Source: Paraflavitalea sp966211765
GTDB lineage: Bacteria > Bacteroidota > Bacteroidia > Chitinophagales > Chitinophagaceae
Assembly: GCA_966211765.1 (NCBI GenBank)
Contig: CBIHOV010000001.1
Location: 372,001 to 436,000, forward strand
Reading direction: 5' to 3'
Length of the DNA stretch: 64,000 nt
The notes beneath the pieces are model-generated. The model was not told where the DNA came from and ran no database searches. It saw only the letters and a list, made by a program, of their open reading frames with translations. The position numbers were made by a program, and so were the translations under genes. Of this stretch, positions 26,130 to 34,593 are shown one piece after another; position 1 is the first letter of the stretch, and each line of letters opens with the position of its first letter.

Positions 26130-27834
26130 ATTGAAGACGCTGCTTGAGTTGTTGAATTCATCCTCCAGGGAAGAGTTGATCTGGATGAATGGATACCTGG
26201 CTGGCTTGCTGGCACAAAACCAGCCGGTGCAGCAGGCGGCGCCCGTGCCTGTAGCTGCTGAGGTAAAACCTGCAGTACAGAAGATCACTATTGCGTATGG
26301 CACTGAAACCGGCAACTCCAAAAAGTTGGCTACGGATTTTGCCTCCCAGGCGAAAAAGAGTGGTATCAATGCAAAGATTGTAAGCCTTGATCAATACAGG
26401 CTCAACGACCTTTCCAAAGAAGAATACTTTTTTACGATTATCAGTACGCAAGGTGAAGGTGAACCTCCTGCAACAGCTAAGAAGTTCTATGACCATATCC
26501 ATCAGAATGGTTTTAAACTAAACCAGTTGAAATTTGGGGTACTGGCATTGGGCGATACTTCCTATCCTTTATTCTGTAAGGCAGGGGAAGATGTAGATAC
26601 ACAATTGCAAAAGCTGGGTGGCCAACGCATCGTATCCCTGCAGTGCTGCGATACAGATTATCAGTCGGAAGCCAACACCTGGTTCTCGCATGTGTTGACG
26701 CAGTTGACCACTGCCGGCAGCAGTGCCCCTTCCGCGGCAACCGGTACGCCGGTGGCCAAAAAGTCGACTGGAAAAAAAACATACAAGGGTACCATACTCA
26801 CCAATATCAACCTCAATGACCGGGGCTCCTCCAAAGAGACCTACCATATTGAAATAGGTGTAGATGAAGAAATAGATTACCAGCCCGGCGATTCCATTGG
26901 TATCATACCTGAGAATCCCAAACACGTGGTAGACACCATTCTGGCGCTGGCATTCAGCAACAATGGAACGCCCGTTACATTCCGCAATGAAACAGATTCC
27001 ATCTACAATCATTTAAAGAAGCGCATCAATGTTGCCTGGCTGCCCGAGCGGGTGGTAAAGCAATATGCGTCGATCATAAAGCAGGATATTCCCGAAACCA
27101 AGATCGGCCTGGTAGACCTGTTGAAGATCTACCCTGTAAAGGATGTACAGCAATTTCATGATGTGGTGGCCATTCTTGAACCCATCACTCCCCGGCTTTA
27201 TTCCATCTCTTCCTCTCCCGCCGCCCATAGCGGAGAGGTACATGTTACAGTAGCCAGGGATACTTTCTATATCAACCAGGAAGCCAAATTCGGGCTCTGC
27301 TCCGATTTCCTGTCGCAGCATTTGTCGCCCGACAGTGAAATAGAATTTTATGTGCACAAGAATAACCAGTTCCGCCTGCCCGAGGCCGGTAAGGATGTGA
27401 TCATGATCGGTCCCGGAACAGGTATTGCACCTTTCCGTTCTTTCCTCGCCGAGCGGGATGCTACAGGCGCTGAAGGCCGCAACTGGCTGTTCTTTGGTGA
27501 CCAGCATTTTATAACTGATTTCCTGTACCAGACAGAATTACAGAACTGGCTGCAAACGGGCGCCCTGACGCATATTAACCTTGCCTTCTCGCGCGATCAG
27601 AAATTTAAGATATACGTACAGCACCGTATCCTGGAGAAAGCCGCTGAATTGTGGAAGTGGATCAGCGGTGGCGCTTATATCTATATCTGTGGCGCCAAAG
27701 AACCTATGAGTGTGGATGTGGAATACGCCCTGTTGCAGGTGATCAAGCGCTATGGTAGCTTAACCGATGAACAGGCTATTCAATACCTGGATCAGTTGAA
27801 AGAAGAAGGAAGATACCTGAAGGATGTGTATTAG
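26113..27834 (+). CDS. cysJ: Sulfite reductase [NADPH] flavoprotein alpha component
   Basis: A 573-residue diflavin reductase that passes electrons from NADPH through FAD and FMN to CysI. An N-terminal helical leader precedes the flavodoxin domain (about 57-200; AYGTETGNSKKLA, TQGEGEPP, LALGDTSY). The FAD domain has RLYSISSSP and the NADP domain has GPGTGIAPFRSFL. The C terminus ends in the usual aromatic (GRYLKDVY). The start overlaps the end of cobA. A strong inverted repeat separates it from cysI. Confidence 0.96.
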   Translation: MLVEPKLKTLLELLNSSSREELIWMNGYLAGLLAQNQPVQQAAPVPVAAEVKPAVQKITIAYGTETGNSKKLATDFASQAKKSGINAKIVSLDQYRLNDLSKEEYFFTIISTQGEGEPPATAKKFYDHIHQNGFKLNQLKFGVLALGDTSYPLFCKAGEDVDTQLQKLGGQRIVSLQCCDTDYQSEANTWFSHVLTQLTTAGSSAPSAATGTPVAKKSTGKKTYKGTILTNINLNDRGSSKETYHIEIGVDEEIDYQPGDSIGIIPENPKHVVDTILALAFSNNGTPVTFRNETDSIYNHLKKRINVAWLPERVVKQYASIIKQDIPETKIGLVDLLKIYPVKDVQQFHDVVAILEPITPRLYSISSSPAAHSGEVHVTVARDTFYINQEAKFGLCSDFLSQHLSPDSEIEFYVHKNNQFRLPEAGKDVIMIGPGTGIAPFRSFLAERDATGAEGRNWLFFGDQHFITDFLYQTELQNWLQTGALTHINLAFSRDQKFKIYVQHRILEKAAELWKWISGGAYIYICGAKEPMSVDVEYALLQVIKRYGSLTDEQAIQYLDQLKEEGRYLKDVY

Positions 27835-27890
27835 TGAGTAGTGAACTGAAAGCGAAGAGGTAAAGCGAAAAGGTGACACACTTCATTTAC

Positions 27891-27938
27891 AGAGGTGACA
27901 CCTTTACCCTTGCGAAGCAGACGAAAGGTGTCACCTCT
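27891..27938. repeat. Inverted repeat between cysJ and cysI (AGGTGACACCT element)
   Basis: Perfect 15-bp arms (27891-27905 and 27924-27938) around an 18-nt loop, each arm itself carrying the near-palindrome AGGTGACACCT. No T run follows, so it is not a standard terminator. It could reduce read-through, mark RNA processing, or be a dispersed element related to 10411-10424. Confidence 0.55.
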
Positions 27939-28014
27939 TAAAAGAATATTAACGATTAACAGTCCGGATGCCAATACTGAAAAAGTCAATCCCGGACCAG
28001 AACCTGAATATATC

Positions 28015-29688
28015 ATGAGTACGAATAAGAATTTATCGCCCATTGAGAAGATCAAGACTGAAAGTGATGCACTGCGCGGCACCCTGAAAGAAAGTTTGCA
28101 CGATGAAGTGACAGGCGCCATTCGTGAAAATGATCAGGCATTGATCAAATTCCATGGTATGTACCAGCAGGACGACCGTGACCGCCGTGAAGAACGCAGC
28201 GCTAAGAAACTGGAATGGCTGTATTCCTATATGGTACGCTTGCGTTTGCCGGGTGGGTTTCTTACACCAGAACAATGGGTAGGATTACACCATATTGCCG
28301 GTGACCACAGTACGGGTGTGATCAAGATCACTACCCGCCAAACCGTTCAACTGCACGGTATTGTTAAGTCGCATGTGAAACCTACTTTACAAGCTTTTAA
28401 TACGATCCACCTGGACGCTATCGCTGCCTGCGGTGATGTGAACCGGAATGTAATATGTGGCGCCCATCCCAAGCAATCGGCAATTCATGAAGAAGTTTTC
28501 CAGTATGCAGGTAAACTGAGCCAGCTGGCTTTGCCCAAAACAAAGGCTTATTACGAGGTATGGCTCGACGAAAAACCGCTTACCGATAAAAAGGAAGAAG
28601 AAGATCCATTGTACCAGGAACGCTACCTGCCGCGTAAGTTCAAGATAGCCATTGCCATTCCCCCACATAACGATGTGGATGTATTTGCCAATGACCTGGG
28701 TCTGATTGCCATTGTTGAAAAAGGCAAGTTGATCGGTTTTAATGTGGCTGTAGGCGGTGGATTGGGGACTACCCACGGTAATGCCAGCACATACCCAAGG
28801 TTGGGAACAGTATTGGGTTTTGTACGCGGGGAAGAACAAACTTTGAAAGCGGCCTATGAAGTGATCACCGTGCAACGTGACTTTGGTAACCGCAGCGACC
28901 GTAAGTTGTCGCGTTTAAAATATACGGTTGACCGGATGGGAGTAGAAGCTTTTAAGGCAGAAGTGGAAAAGCGTTGTGGTTTTACATTTGAAGAAGCCAG
29001 GCCTTATACCTTTACCCATCGGCCGGATTACTATGGCTGGCACCAGAACCATGAAGGGAAATGGTACTATACTGTTTTTGTAGAGAATGGACGTATATTA
29101 GACGAGGGAAAGGCCGCCTTGAAAACTGCCTTGCTGGAAGTAGCCAAAACCGGCAAAGCCAATTTCCGGTTCACTTGTAACCAGAATGTAATAATCAGCG
29201 ATATTGAACCAAAAGATAAAGAGGCCGTAGAAGATATTCTGCAGCAATTTGGTATCATTGCACATACCGATCAGGCAGGGCCCATACGGAAAAGTGCTAT
29301 TGCCTGCGTGGCTTTTAATACCTGCCCGTTGGCCCTGGCCGAAGCGCAGCGTTACCTGCCCACACTGATCGATAAGATCGAGGTATTGATGGATAAGCAC
29401 AAGATCAGTGATGATGAGATTTCCGTGCGCATGACAGGTTGCCCCAATGGTTGCGGAAGGCCGTATGCAGCAGAGATCGGCTTTGTAGGTACAGCTTATG
29501 GACAATACAATATGCACCTGGGAGGCGATCGTGATGGTATGCGGCTGAACAAGAAGTATAAAGACAGCCTCGATGAACCAGCCATCCTGCAGGAGCTGGA
29601 TAATTTGTTGGGTATTTACAGTAAAAAAAGAAAGAAGGGAGAGACCTTTGGCGACTTCGCAGTTCGTGAACAGTGGGTAAGTCTATAG
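28015..29688 (+). CDS. cysI: Sulfite reductase hemoprotein beta component
   Basis: A 557-residue siroheme and [4Fe-4S] enzyme that reduces sulfite to sulfide in six electrons. Duplicated nitrite/sulfite reductase domains are visible. The cluster and siroheme ligands are in CVAFNTCPLALAEAQR and RMTGCPNGCGRPYAAEIG. The anion-binding region GVIKITTRQTVQLHGI is near residue 100. The start at 28015 (MSTNKN) fits family length; a longer frame from 27895 would begin inside the inverted repeat and adds unconserved residues. It is followed by the siroheme/permease fusion 34 nt later. Confidence 0.95.
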   Translation: MSTNKNLSPIEKIKTESDALRGTLKESLHDEVTGAIRENDQALIKFHGMYQQDDRDRREERSAKKLEWLYSYMVRLRLPGGFLTPEQWVGLHHIAGDHSTGVIKITTRQTVQLHGIVKSHVKPTLQAFNTIHLDAIAACGDVNRNVICGAHPKQSAIHEEVFQYAGKLSQLALPKTKAYYEVWLDEKPLTDKKEEEDPLYQERYLPRKFKIAIAIPPHNDVDVFANDLGLIAIVEKGKLIGFNVAVGGGLGTTHGNASTYPRLGTVLGFVRGEEQTLKAAYEVITVQRDFGNRSDRKLSRLKYTVDRMGVEAFKAEVEKRCGFTFEEARPYTFTHRPDYYGWHQNHEGKWYYTVFVENGRILDEGKAALKTALLEVAKTGKANFRFTCNQNVIISDIEPKDKEAVEDILQQFGIIAHTDQAGPIRKSAIACVAFNTCPLALAEAQRYLPTLIDKIEVLMDKHKISDDEISVRMTGCPNGCGRPYAAEIGFVGTAYGQYNMHLGGDRDGMRLNKKYKDSLDEPAILQELDNLLGIYSKKRKKGETFGDFAVREQWVSL

Positions 29689-29722
29689 TTCTGATTATCA
29701 AAAATTATATAATACCGAAAGG

Positions 29723-31243
29723 ATGTCTACAGAGAAACAACACATTGAAGTACCGGATGCAGCGGTGATTGGACAGGATGCCAATCATTTATTTCCGGTA
29801 TTTCTCCGGCTGGAAATCCTGGAGGTGCTATTGGTGGGTGCCGGGAATGTGGGGCTGGAAAAGCTATCAGCCATACTGGGTAATGCCCCGGATGCCCGTG
29901 TTTCGGTGGTAGCCACTAACGTAACAGAACAGGTGAAGACCTTGGCAGGGGCGCATAAATATGTGAAGATAGAAGAGCGACCTTTTGAACTATTGGACCT
30001 GGAGGGCAAAGACCTGGTTATTATAGCCGTCAACGATAAATCAGTAAGCCAGTTTATACGAGACGCCGCCCGGGAAAAGAAGATACTGGTCAATGCAGCC
30101 GATAAACCCGACCAATGTGATTTTTACCTGAGTTCCGTAGTGCAGAAGGGAAACCTCAAAATTGCAATCTCTACCAATGGTAAATCGCCCACGGCAGCGA
30201 AGCGTATTAAGGAGGTCCTTAACAATGCGCTGCCGGCTGAACTGAACGAAGTGATCAATAACCTGCATGTAGTTCGCAACCGACTGAATGGAAATTTTGA
30301 ATACAAAGTAAAGAAGCTGAATGAGCTCACTAAAATACTGGTAGAAAGAGACTCTGTGGAGAAGGAAAAACGCTGGCGGAAAATAGCTACTTATTCGCTG
30401 GTGATCTTTGCGTTGATGCTGGTAGGGCATTTCATCTTCTCTTATCTCCCCTTGCAACAAATGGCCGATGATACCCTTAAATGGTACCAAACCCTGGATA
30501 AGAACTTCCATTGGATGGTATTGGCCGGCTTCCTGGCCCAATTGGTTGATGGCGCTTTGGGCATGGGTTATGGTGTTACCAGCGCCACCATTTTATTATC
30601 GGCTGGCGTTAACCTCGCTGCCATCAGCGGCAGTATACATACCGCCGAAATGTTTGCCAGTGGTGCTTCCGGCTACAGTCACTATAAGTTTGGAAATGTC
30701 AATAAGAAACTGTTTAAAGTATTGGTGATCCCTGGGGTAATAGGTGCCATACTGGGTGCTGTATTGCTCTCCTTGTATGGTGATACCCATACGCCTTACC
30801 TGCGCCCCATCATGGCTTGCTATACCATGTTCCTGGGGCTTAGGATCTTGTACAATGCTTTTAAGAAGCAACAGCAGAAGCCTAAAAAGTTTAAGCGTTA
30901 TGGATTGCTCGCCGGGGCAGGTGGTTTTCTCGATTCATTTGGTGGTGGTGGTTGGGGCCCAATCGTTACCACTACCTTGATCACCAAGGGTAGGAGCCCG
31001 CGTTTTGTAATTGGCTCGGTAAGCCTCACCGAATTTTTTGTAACCCTGGCAAGCGCCTTTACCTTCTTTACTTTGCTGGGAGTAACACACTGGCAGGTCA
31101 TCGTCGCACTGATCATTGGTGGATTACTGGCGGCACCGATCGCAGCAAAGCTGACCGGTAAGTTGCCCCGTAAAACATCCATGATATTACTGGGAGCGCT
31201 GGTCATTTTTTGGAGCGTTAAGATCATTATAAAGCTGGTCTAA
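29723..31243 (+). CDS. Fusion of precorrin-2 dehydrogenase (CysG N-terminal type) and TSUP/TauE-SafE permease
   Basis: A 506-residue two-part protein. Residues about 20-215 form a siroheme-synthase NAD-binding domain (LLVGAGNVGLEKL; DLVIIAVND; ADKPDQCDFYLSSVV; STNGKSPTAAKRIKEVL), which oxidises precorrin-2 and may insert iron. From about residue 225 a membrane part begins: one lead helix, then a TSUP-type permease (about 265-506; LVDGALGMGYGVTSATILL; GGFLDSFGGGGWGPIVT). The permease half is of the kind proposed to export sulfite or related anions. It follows cysI by 34 nt, so it belongs with sulfite reduction. The same frame is open throughout with no sign of an artificial join. Confidence 0.9.
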   Translation: MSTEKQHIEVPDAAVIGQDANHLFPVFLRLEILEVLLVGAGNVGLEKLSAILGNAPDARVSVVATNVTEQVKTLAGAHKYVKIEERPFELLDLEGKDLVIIAVNDKSVSQFIRDAAREKKILVNAADKPDQCDFYLSSVVQKGNLKIAISTNGKSPTAAKRIKEVLNNALPAELNEVINNLHVVRNRLNGNFEYKVKKLNELTKILVERDSVEKEKRWRKIATYSLVIFALMLVGHFIFSYLPLQQMADDTLKWYQTLDKNFHWMVLAGFLAQLVDGALGMGYGVTSATILLSAGVNLAAISGSIHTAEMFASGASGYSHYKFGNVNKKLFKVLVIPGVIGAILGAVLLSLYGDTHTPYLRPIMACYTMFLGLRILYNAFKKQQQKPKKFKRYGLLAGAGGFLDSFGGGGWGPIVTTTLITKGRSPRFVIGSVSLTEFFVTLASAFTFFTLLGVTHWQVIVALIIGGLLAAPIAAKLTGKLPRKTSMILLGALVIFWSVKIIIKLV

Positions 31244-31251
31244 AGATTTTC

Positions 31252-31278
31252 CCCGGCTATGAAAAGGCCGGGCTTTTT
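31252..31278 (+). terminator. Rho-independent terminator of the cobA-cysJ-cysI-fusion unit
   Basis: CCCGGC / GCCGGG stem, 9-nt loop, T5 run. Confidence 0.75.
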
Positions 31279-31289
31279 ATTGTATAACT

Positions 31290-31310
31290 AGTCTAGTAAA
31301 ATAATAGACT
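31290..31310. promoter_or_regulatory. Putative sulfur-regulon operator, site 3
   Basis: A 21-bp palindrome of the form AGTCTA-N9-TAGACT, directly upstream of a -7-like TAATTTAG (31330-31337). It precedes the cysteine-rich leader frame at 31345, the same order as at site 1. Confidence 0.65.
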
Positions 31311-31344
31311 GTAAATCCAAAATAACCTGTAATTTAGCGCAATC

Positions 31345-31428
31345 ATGAAACTTAGTAAGCTGCCTGCTACATCCCTTTTCTGCCTTGCTACCATTCACGC
31401 ACTGGAATGCTCTTGTTGTTGTGAATAG
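31345..31428 (+). CDS. Cysteine-rich leader peptide upstream of the sulfur-linked TonB receptor
   Basis: A 27-codon frame ending LECSCCCE before TAG, with five cysteines, four of them in the last six residues. A Rho-independent terminator lies 50 nt downstream (31478-31509), before the receptor gene. Operator site 3 lies upstream. This is the classical order of an amino-acid attenuator: leader peptide, terminator, structural gene. The uORF shares no clear sequence with the cysH leader beyond the terminal Cys run, so the feature under selection is probably the codons, not the peptide. Confidence 0.72.
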   Translation: MKLSKLPATSLFCLATIHALECSCCCE

Positions 31429-31477
31429 CAATACCCTGCGAAGCATCGCCATCGTATACCACTAAATTTAACAACCC

Positions 31478-31509
31478 TCCCGACAGGCCTTTATGCAATC
31501 GGGATTTTT
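31478..31509 (+). terminator. Candidate attenuator terminator in the receptor leader
   Basis: TCCCGA / TCGGGA stem with a 15-nt loop and T5 run, 50 nt after the leader-peptide stop and 58 nt before the receptor ATG. No gene ends just before it except the 27-codon leader frame. Confidence 0.7.
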
Positions 31510-31520
31510 AAGGAACATAT

Positions 31521-31541
31521 AGTCTAGGTAAATTATAGACT
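31521..31541. promoter_or_regulatory. Putative sulfur-regulon operator, site 4
   Basis: A 21-bp palindrome AGTCTA-N9-TAGACT between the attenuator and the receptor ATG (25 nt away). It may serve a second, leader-independent promoter or act as a second binding site for the same regulator. Confidence 0.65.
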
Positions 31542-31566
31542 TTAACCATCAAACATCAACGGTAAC

Positions 31567-34515
31567 ATGAAATCAACGTTTTTACTGCTCATGACATTGT
31601 TTTTCCTGGCGTCGGCCAGCGCTCAGGAAGTGAGCCTTATTGAAGTATCGGGCCGGGTAACCGACCAGGATAAACATGAGCCTTTATCGGATGTAAGCAT
31701 ACAGATAAAAGGCACCGTACAAGGTACCATAACGAACAGGACAGGTGAATTTGTACTGCGCACCAAAACCAAACTCCCTTTTACACTGGTAATTTCTTCT
31801 ATCGGATTCAAAGAGCAGGAGCTGCAAGTAAAAAGCCTCGGATCCAACCTCCAGATAGCCCTGGCTACACAAACTTATCTCGGCAATGAAGTGGTAGTGA
31901 CCGCCTCACGTGTGCCGGAAAATATCCTGAAATCTCCCGTAGCCATCGATAAGCTCGACATCAGGGCCATCAGGCAAACGGCCGCTCCCAGTTTTTATGA
32001 CGCCCTCGAAAATATCAAAGGGGTTCAGATGACCACCTCCAGTCTGACCTTCAAAGTGCCCAATACACGTGGGTTTAATATTCCCAATAATTTCCGCTTT
32101 ATGCAATTGGTGGATGGGGTAGACATGCAGGCTGCTACCCTGGGTGTGCCGCTGGGTAATGCCATTGGCCCCACTGAACTGGATATACAGAGCGTAGAGA
32201 TCACTCCCGGAGCCGCATCGGCTTTGTATGGCATGAACGCCATCAACGGGATGGCCAATCTGCTTACCAAAGATCCGTTTACCAATCAGGGCCTTAGCTT
32301 CTATCACAAAACGGGCGTTAACCATGTTGATAACCGGGATCATGATGCGGGTTTGTTGACCGAAACTGCTATCAGGTACACCAAAGCATTCAATAATAAA
32401 TTTGCCTTTAAGATCAATGCCAGTTATCTACAGGGTATTGATTGGATATCCGACACCCGTTTGGATCAGAACCCCAACAATAAGAATTCTGCCAACCCGG
32501 CTTTTCCCGCCCTGGATGGCGCGAACAACGCAGCTTTTGATGGTTGGAATAAATACGGGGATGACGCCTTGCAATTGAGTAATACGGTTTCTGTAACCGG
32601 ATTGAACATTGATGGGGTAGATAACAGAGCCCTTACCGTTGCCCGTACGGGTTATTGGGAAAAAGACCTGGTTGATCCTAAAGTAGACAACCTGAAGCTG
32701 GATCTTGCTTTGCATTACCGGCTTAATACCAATACGCTGCTGTCTTATACTTACCGCGTAGGCAAGATGGACGGTGTGTTTCAACGGGGAAACAAAGTGA
32801 AACTGGACAATGTAGTGGTACAAAACCACCACCTGGAACTAAAGGGCAACAGTTACAACATCAAGGCGTATATTATCCGGGAAAGAACCGGTGATTCCTA
32901 CAATGTAAAGCCTTTGGCCGATAATATGGACCTGTATACAGGTGGTAATGCTACTACCTGGGGCGCTAAATACAAGACTGCCCTGAACTCCTACGCAGCA
33001 GCCAACGGTGGCAAACTGACATCAGCTAACCTGGCAGCTGCAACGGCCTATGCCCGTCAGCAGGCGGATGCCGGCCGGGCAGAGCCTGGTACAGAAAGAT
33101 TCAACAGGGTAAAAGACTCTATCACCAAGATCAATAACTGGGATATCAAATCAACTTTGATTCCCGATGCGCCGGCAACAGGTGGCGCCGCACTGGTTCA
33201 AAAAAGCAATGTGTACCATGTGGAAGGTCAATGGGATTTAACCAGGTTTACAAAAGCGTTTGATTTGTTGATCGGTGCAGACGCACGGGTGTATGAACTG
33301 ATCCCCGATGGCAATAACTTCGTTGACTTTGACCGGCCTATTGCTGAGCGTAACCTGGCCGACAAGAATGGCAGCTATGGAGATAATACTTATTATAAAA
33401 AATTTGGCGGGTTTGCGCAGGTAATCAAGACCTTTTTTAATGACAAGCTGAAATTGTTTGGTTCATTGCGCTATGATTATAATCCTGAGTTTGATCCCAA
33501 GTTTACACCACGCCTGGCTGCTGTGTATACATTGAATCAACGCCACAATTTCAGGGCTACTTTTCAGCAGGGCTATCGTTTCCCGGCTTTGTTTGAAGCA
33601 CTGTCTTACGTAAACAATGGCCGGGTAAAGCGGGTAGGTATTTTACCAATTATCAATGAAGGATTAGGATTCAGAGAGAACAGCTATACGCAACCATCTG
33701 TAGCAGCATTTAACGCTGCCGTAAAAGCAGCCGGCAATAAAGATGCTGCGGCATTGGCCAACAGGAACTTATTGGAGGTAGCTAAATTGCCTGATGGCCG
33801 TCCGGAAGGCATCAACTCTTTTGAAGTAGGTTATAAGAGTGTATTGTTCGATAATAAGCTGTTGATTGATTTCGATGCTTATGCTAATATTTATGATGGG
33901 TTCCTGGGGCAGGTGCAGGTATATGTTCCCAAAGGAGAAACCGTGGGTTCGGATGGGGCTGTGATAGCTATGATCGACAGGAACAGGGATGAACAACCTG
34001 CAAAGGCCGCTACTCCGACTACGCCGGCGACTGTGGCCAGTAAGGGGCAAGACCGCTATCGCGTATACACCAATGCTAAAAATGAATACACCACCTATGG
34101 TTCTTCATTGGGTGTTACGTATAATTTTTACAAAACCTTTGCTGTTTCGGGCAACCTCAACTACAATGATATCAAAGGCAATACAACGCCCGATCTGTTT
34201 GTGACAGGCTTCAATACGCCGAAATGGACAGCGAATCTATCATTTGGCAACAGGGCTATAACTAAAAACATTGGATTTAATATCACCTGGAGATGGCAGG
34301 ATGCTTTCTTATGGGAAAGCCCGTTGGTTACCGGTGACGTAGCTGCTTACCAAACCATCGATGCGCAGGTTACCTTCCGCCTTCCGAAGGTGCACAGCAC
34401 CATTAAAGCCGGTGGCACTGACCTGCTGAACCATCGTTACCTGCAATATGCTGGTGGCCCCTCACTTGGTGGTTTGTATTATGTGGCCATTACAATTGAT
34501 GGGCTGTTAAAATAA
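31567..34515 (+). CDS. TonB-dependent receptor linked to sulfur assimilation
   Basis: A 982-residue outer-membrane receptor: signal peptide (about 1-19, ending ASAQ), carboxypeptidase-regulatory-like domain (about 25-110), plug (about 115-240; LVDGVDMQAATLGVPLGN, ASALYGMNAINGMANLLTKDPF) and a large barrel ending with an aromatic-rich strand (YYVAITIDGLLK). No SusD-like partner accompanies it. Two sulfur-regulon palindromes and a cysteine-rich leader peptide lie upstream, so it is expected to rise under sulfur limitation. It probably imports a sulfur compound, whose identity is unknown. It ends at a bidirectional terminator shared with metX. Confidence 0.92.
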   Translation: MKSTFLLLMTLFFLASASAQEVSLIEVSGRVTDQDKHEPLSDVSIQIKGTVQGTITNRTGEFVLRTKTKLPFTLVISSIGFKEQELQVKSLGSNLQIALATQTYLGNEVVVTASRVPENILKSPVAIDKLDIRAIRQTAAPSFYDALENIKGVQMTTSSLTFKVPNTRGFNIPNNFRFMQLVDGVDMQAATLGVPLGNAIGPTELDIQSVEITPGAASALYGMNAINGMANLLTKDPFTNQGLSFYHKTGVNHVDNRDHDAGLLTETAIRYTKAFNNKFAFKINASYLQGIDWISDTRLDQNPNNKNSANPAFPALDGANNAAFDGWNKYGDDALQLSNTVSVTGLNIDGVDNRALTVARTGYWEKDLVDPKVDNLKLDLALHYRLNTNTLLSYTYRVGKMDGVFQRGNKVKLDNVVVQNHHLELKGNSYNIKAYIIRERTGDSYNVKPLADNMDLYTGGNATTWGAKYKTALNSYAAANGGKLTSANLAAATAYARQQADAGRAEPGTERFNRVKDSITKINNWDIKSTLIPDAPATGGAALVQKSNVYHVEGQWDLTRFTKAFDLLIGADARVYELIPDGNNFVDFDRPIAERNLADKNGSYGDNTYYKKFGGFAQVIKTFFNDKLKLFGSLRYDYNPEFDPKFTPRLAAVYTLNQRHNFRATFQQGYRFPALFEALSYVNNGRVKRVGILPIINEGLGFRENSYTQPSVAAFNAAVKAAGNKDAAALANRNLLEVAKLPDGRPEGINSFEVGYKSVLFDNKLLIDFDAYANIYDGFLGQVQVYVPKGETVGSDGAVIAMIDRNRDEQPAKAATPTTPATVASKGQDRYRVYTNAKNEYTTYGSSLGVTYNFYKTFAVSGNLNYNDIKGNTTPDLFVTGFNTPKWTANLSFGNRAITKNIGFNITWRWQDAFLWESPLVTGDVAAYQTIDAQVTFRLPKVHSTIKAGGTDLLNHRYLQYAGGPSLGGLYYVAITIDGLLK

Positions 34516-34534
34516 TTATTTACGTGTATGAAAA

Positions 34535-34569
34535 AAGGCTCGCCTGGAGTAAAATCCGTGGCGGGCCTT
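34535..34569. terminator. Bidirectional terminator between the receptor and metX
   Basis: AAGGCTCGCC / GGCGGGCCTT stem with one G-U pair, A run on the left and T-rich run on the right, between convergent genes. Confidence 0.75.
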
Positions 34570-34593
34570 CTTATTTTGAGGAGGTATTATTTA

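Noticed and set aside
27895..28014. A 40-residue N-terminal extension of CysI
   Set aside because: It would begin inside the cysJ-cysI inverted repeat and is unlike the family. The methionine at 28015 fits.
31250..31566. A SAM or other known riboswitch in front of the receptor
   Set aside because: I could not match conserved SAM riboswitch elements. The Cys-ending frame plus terminator explains the leader without one.
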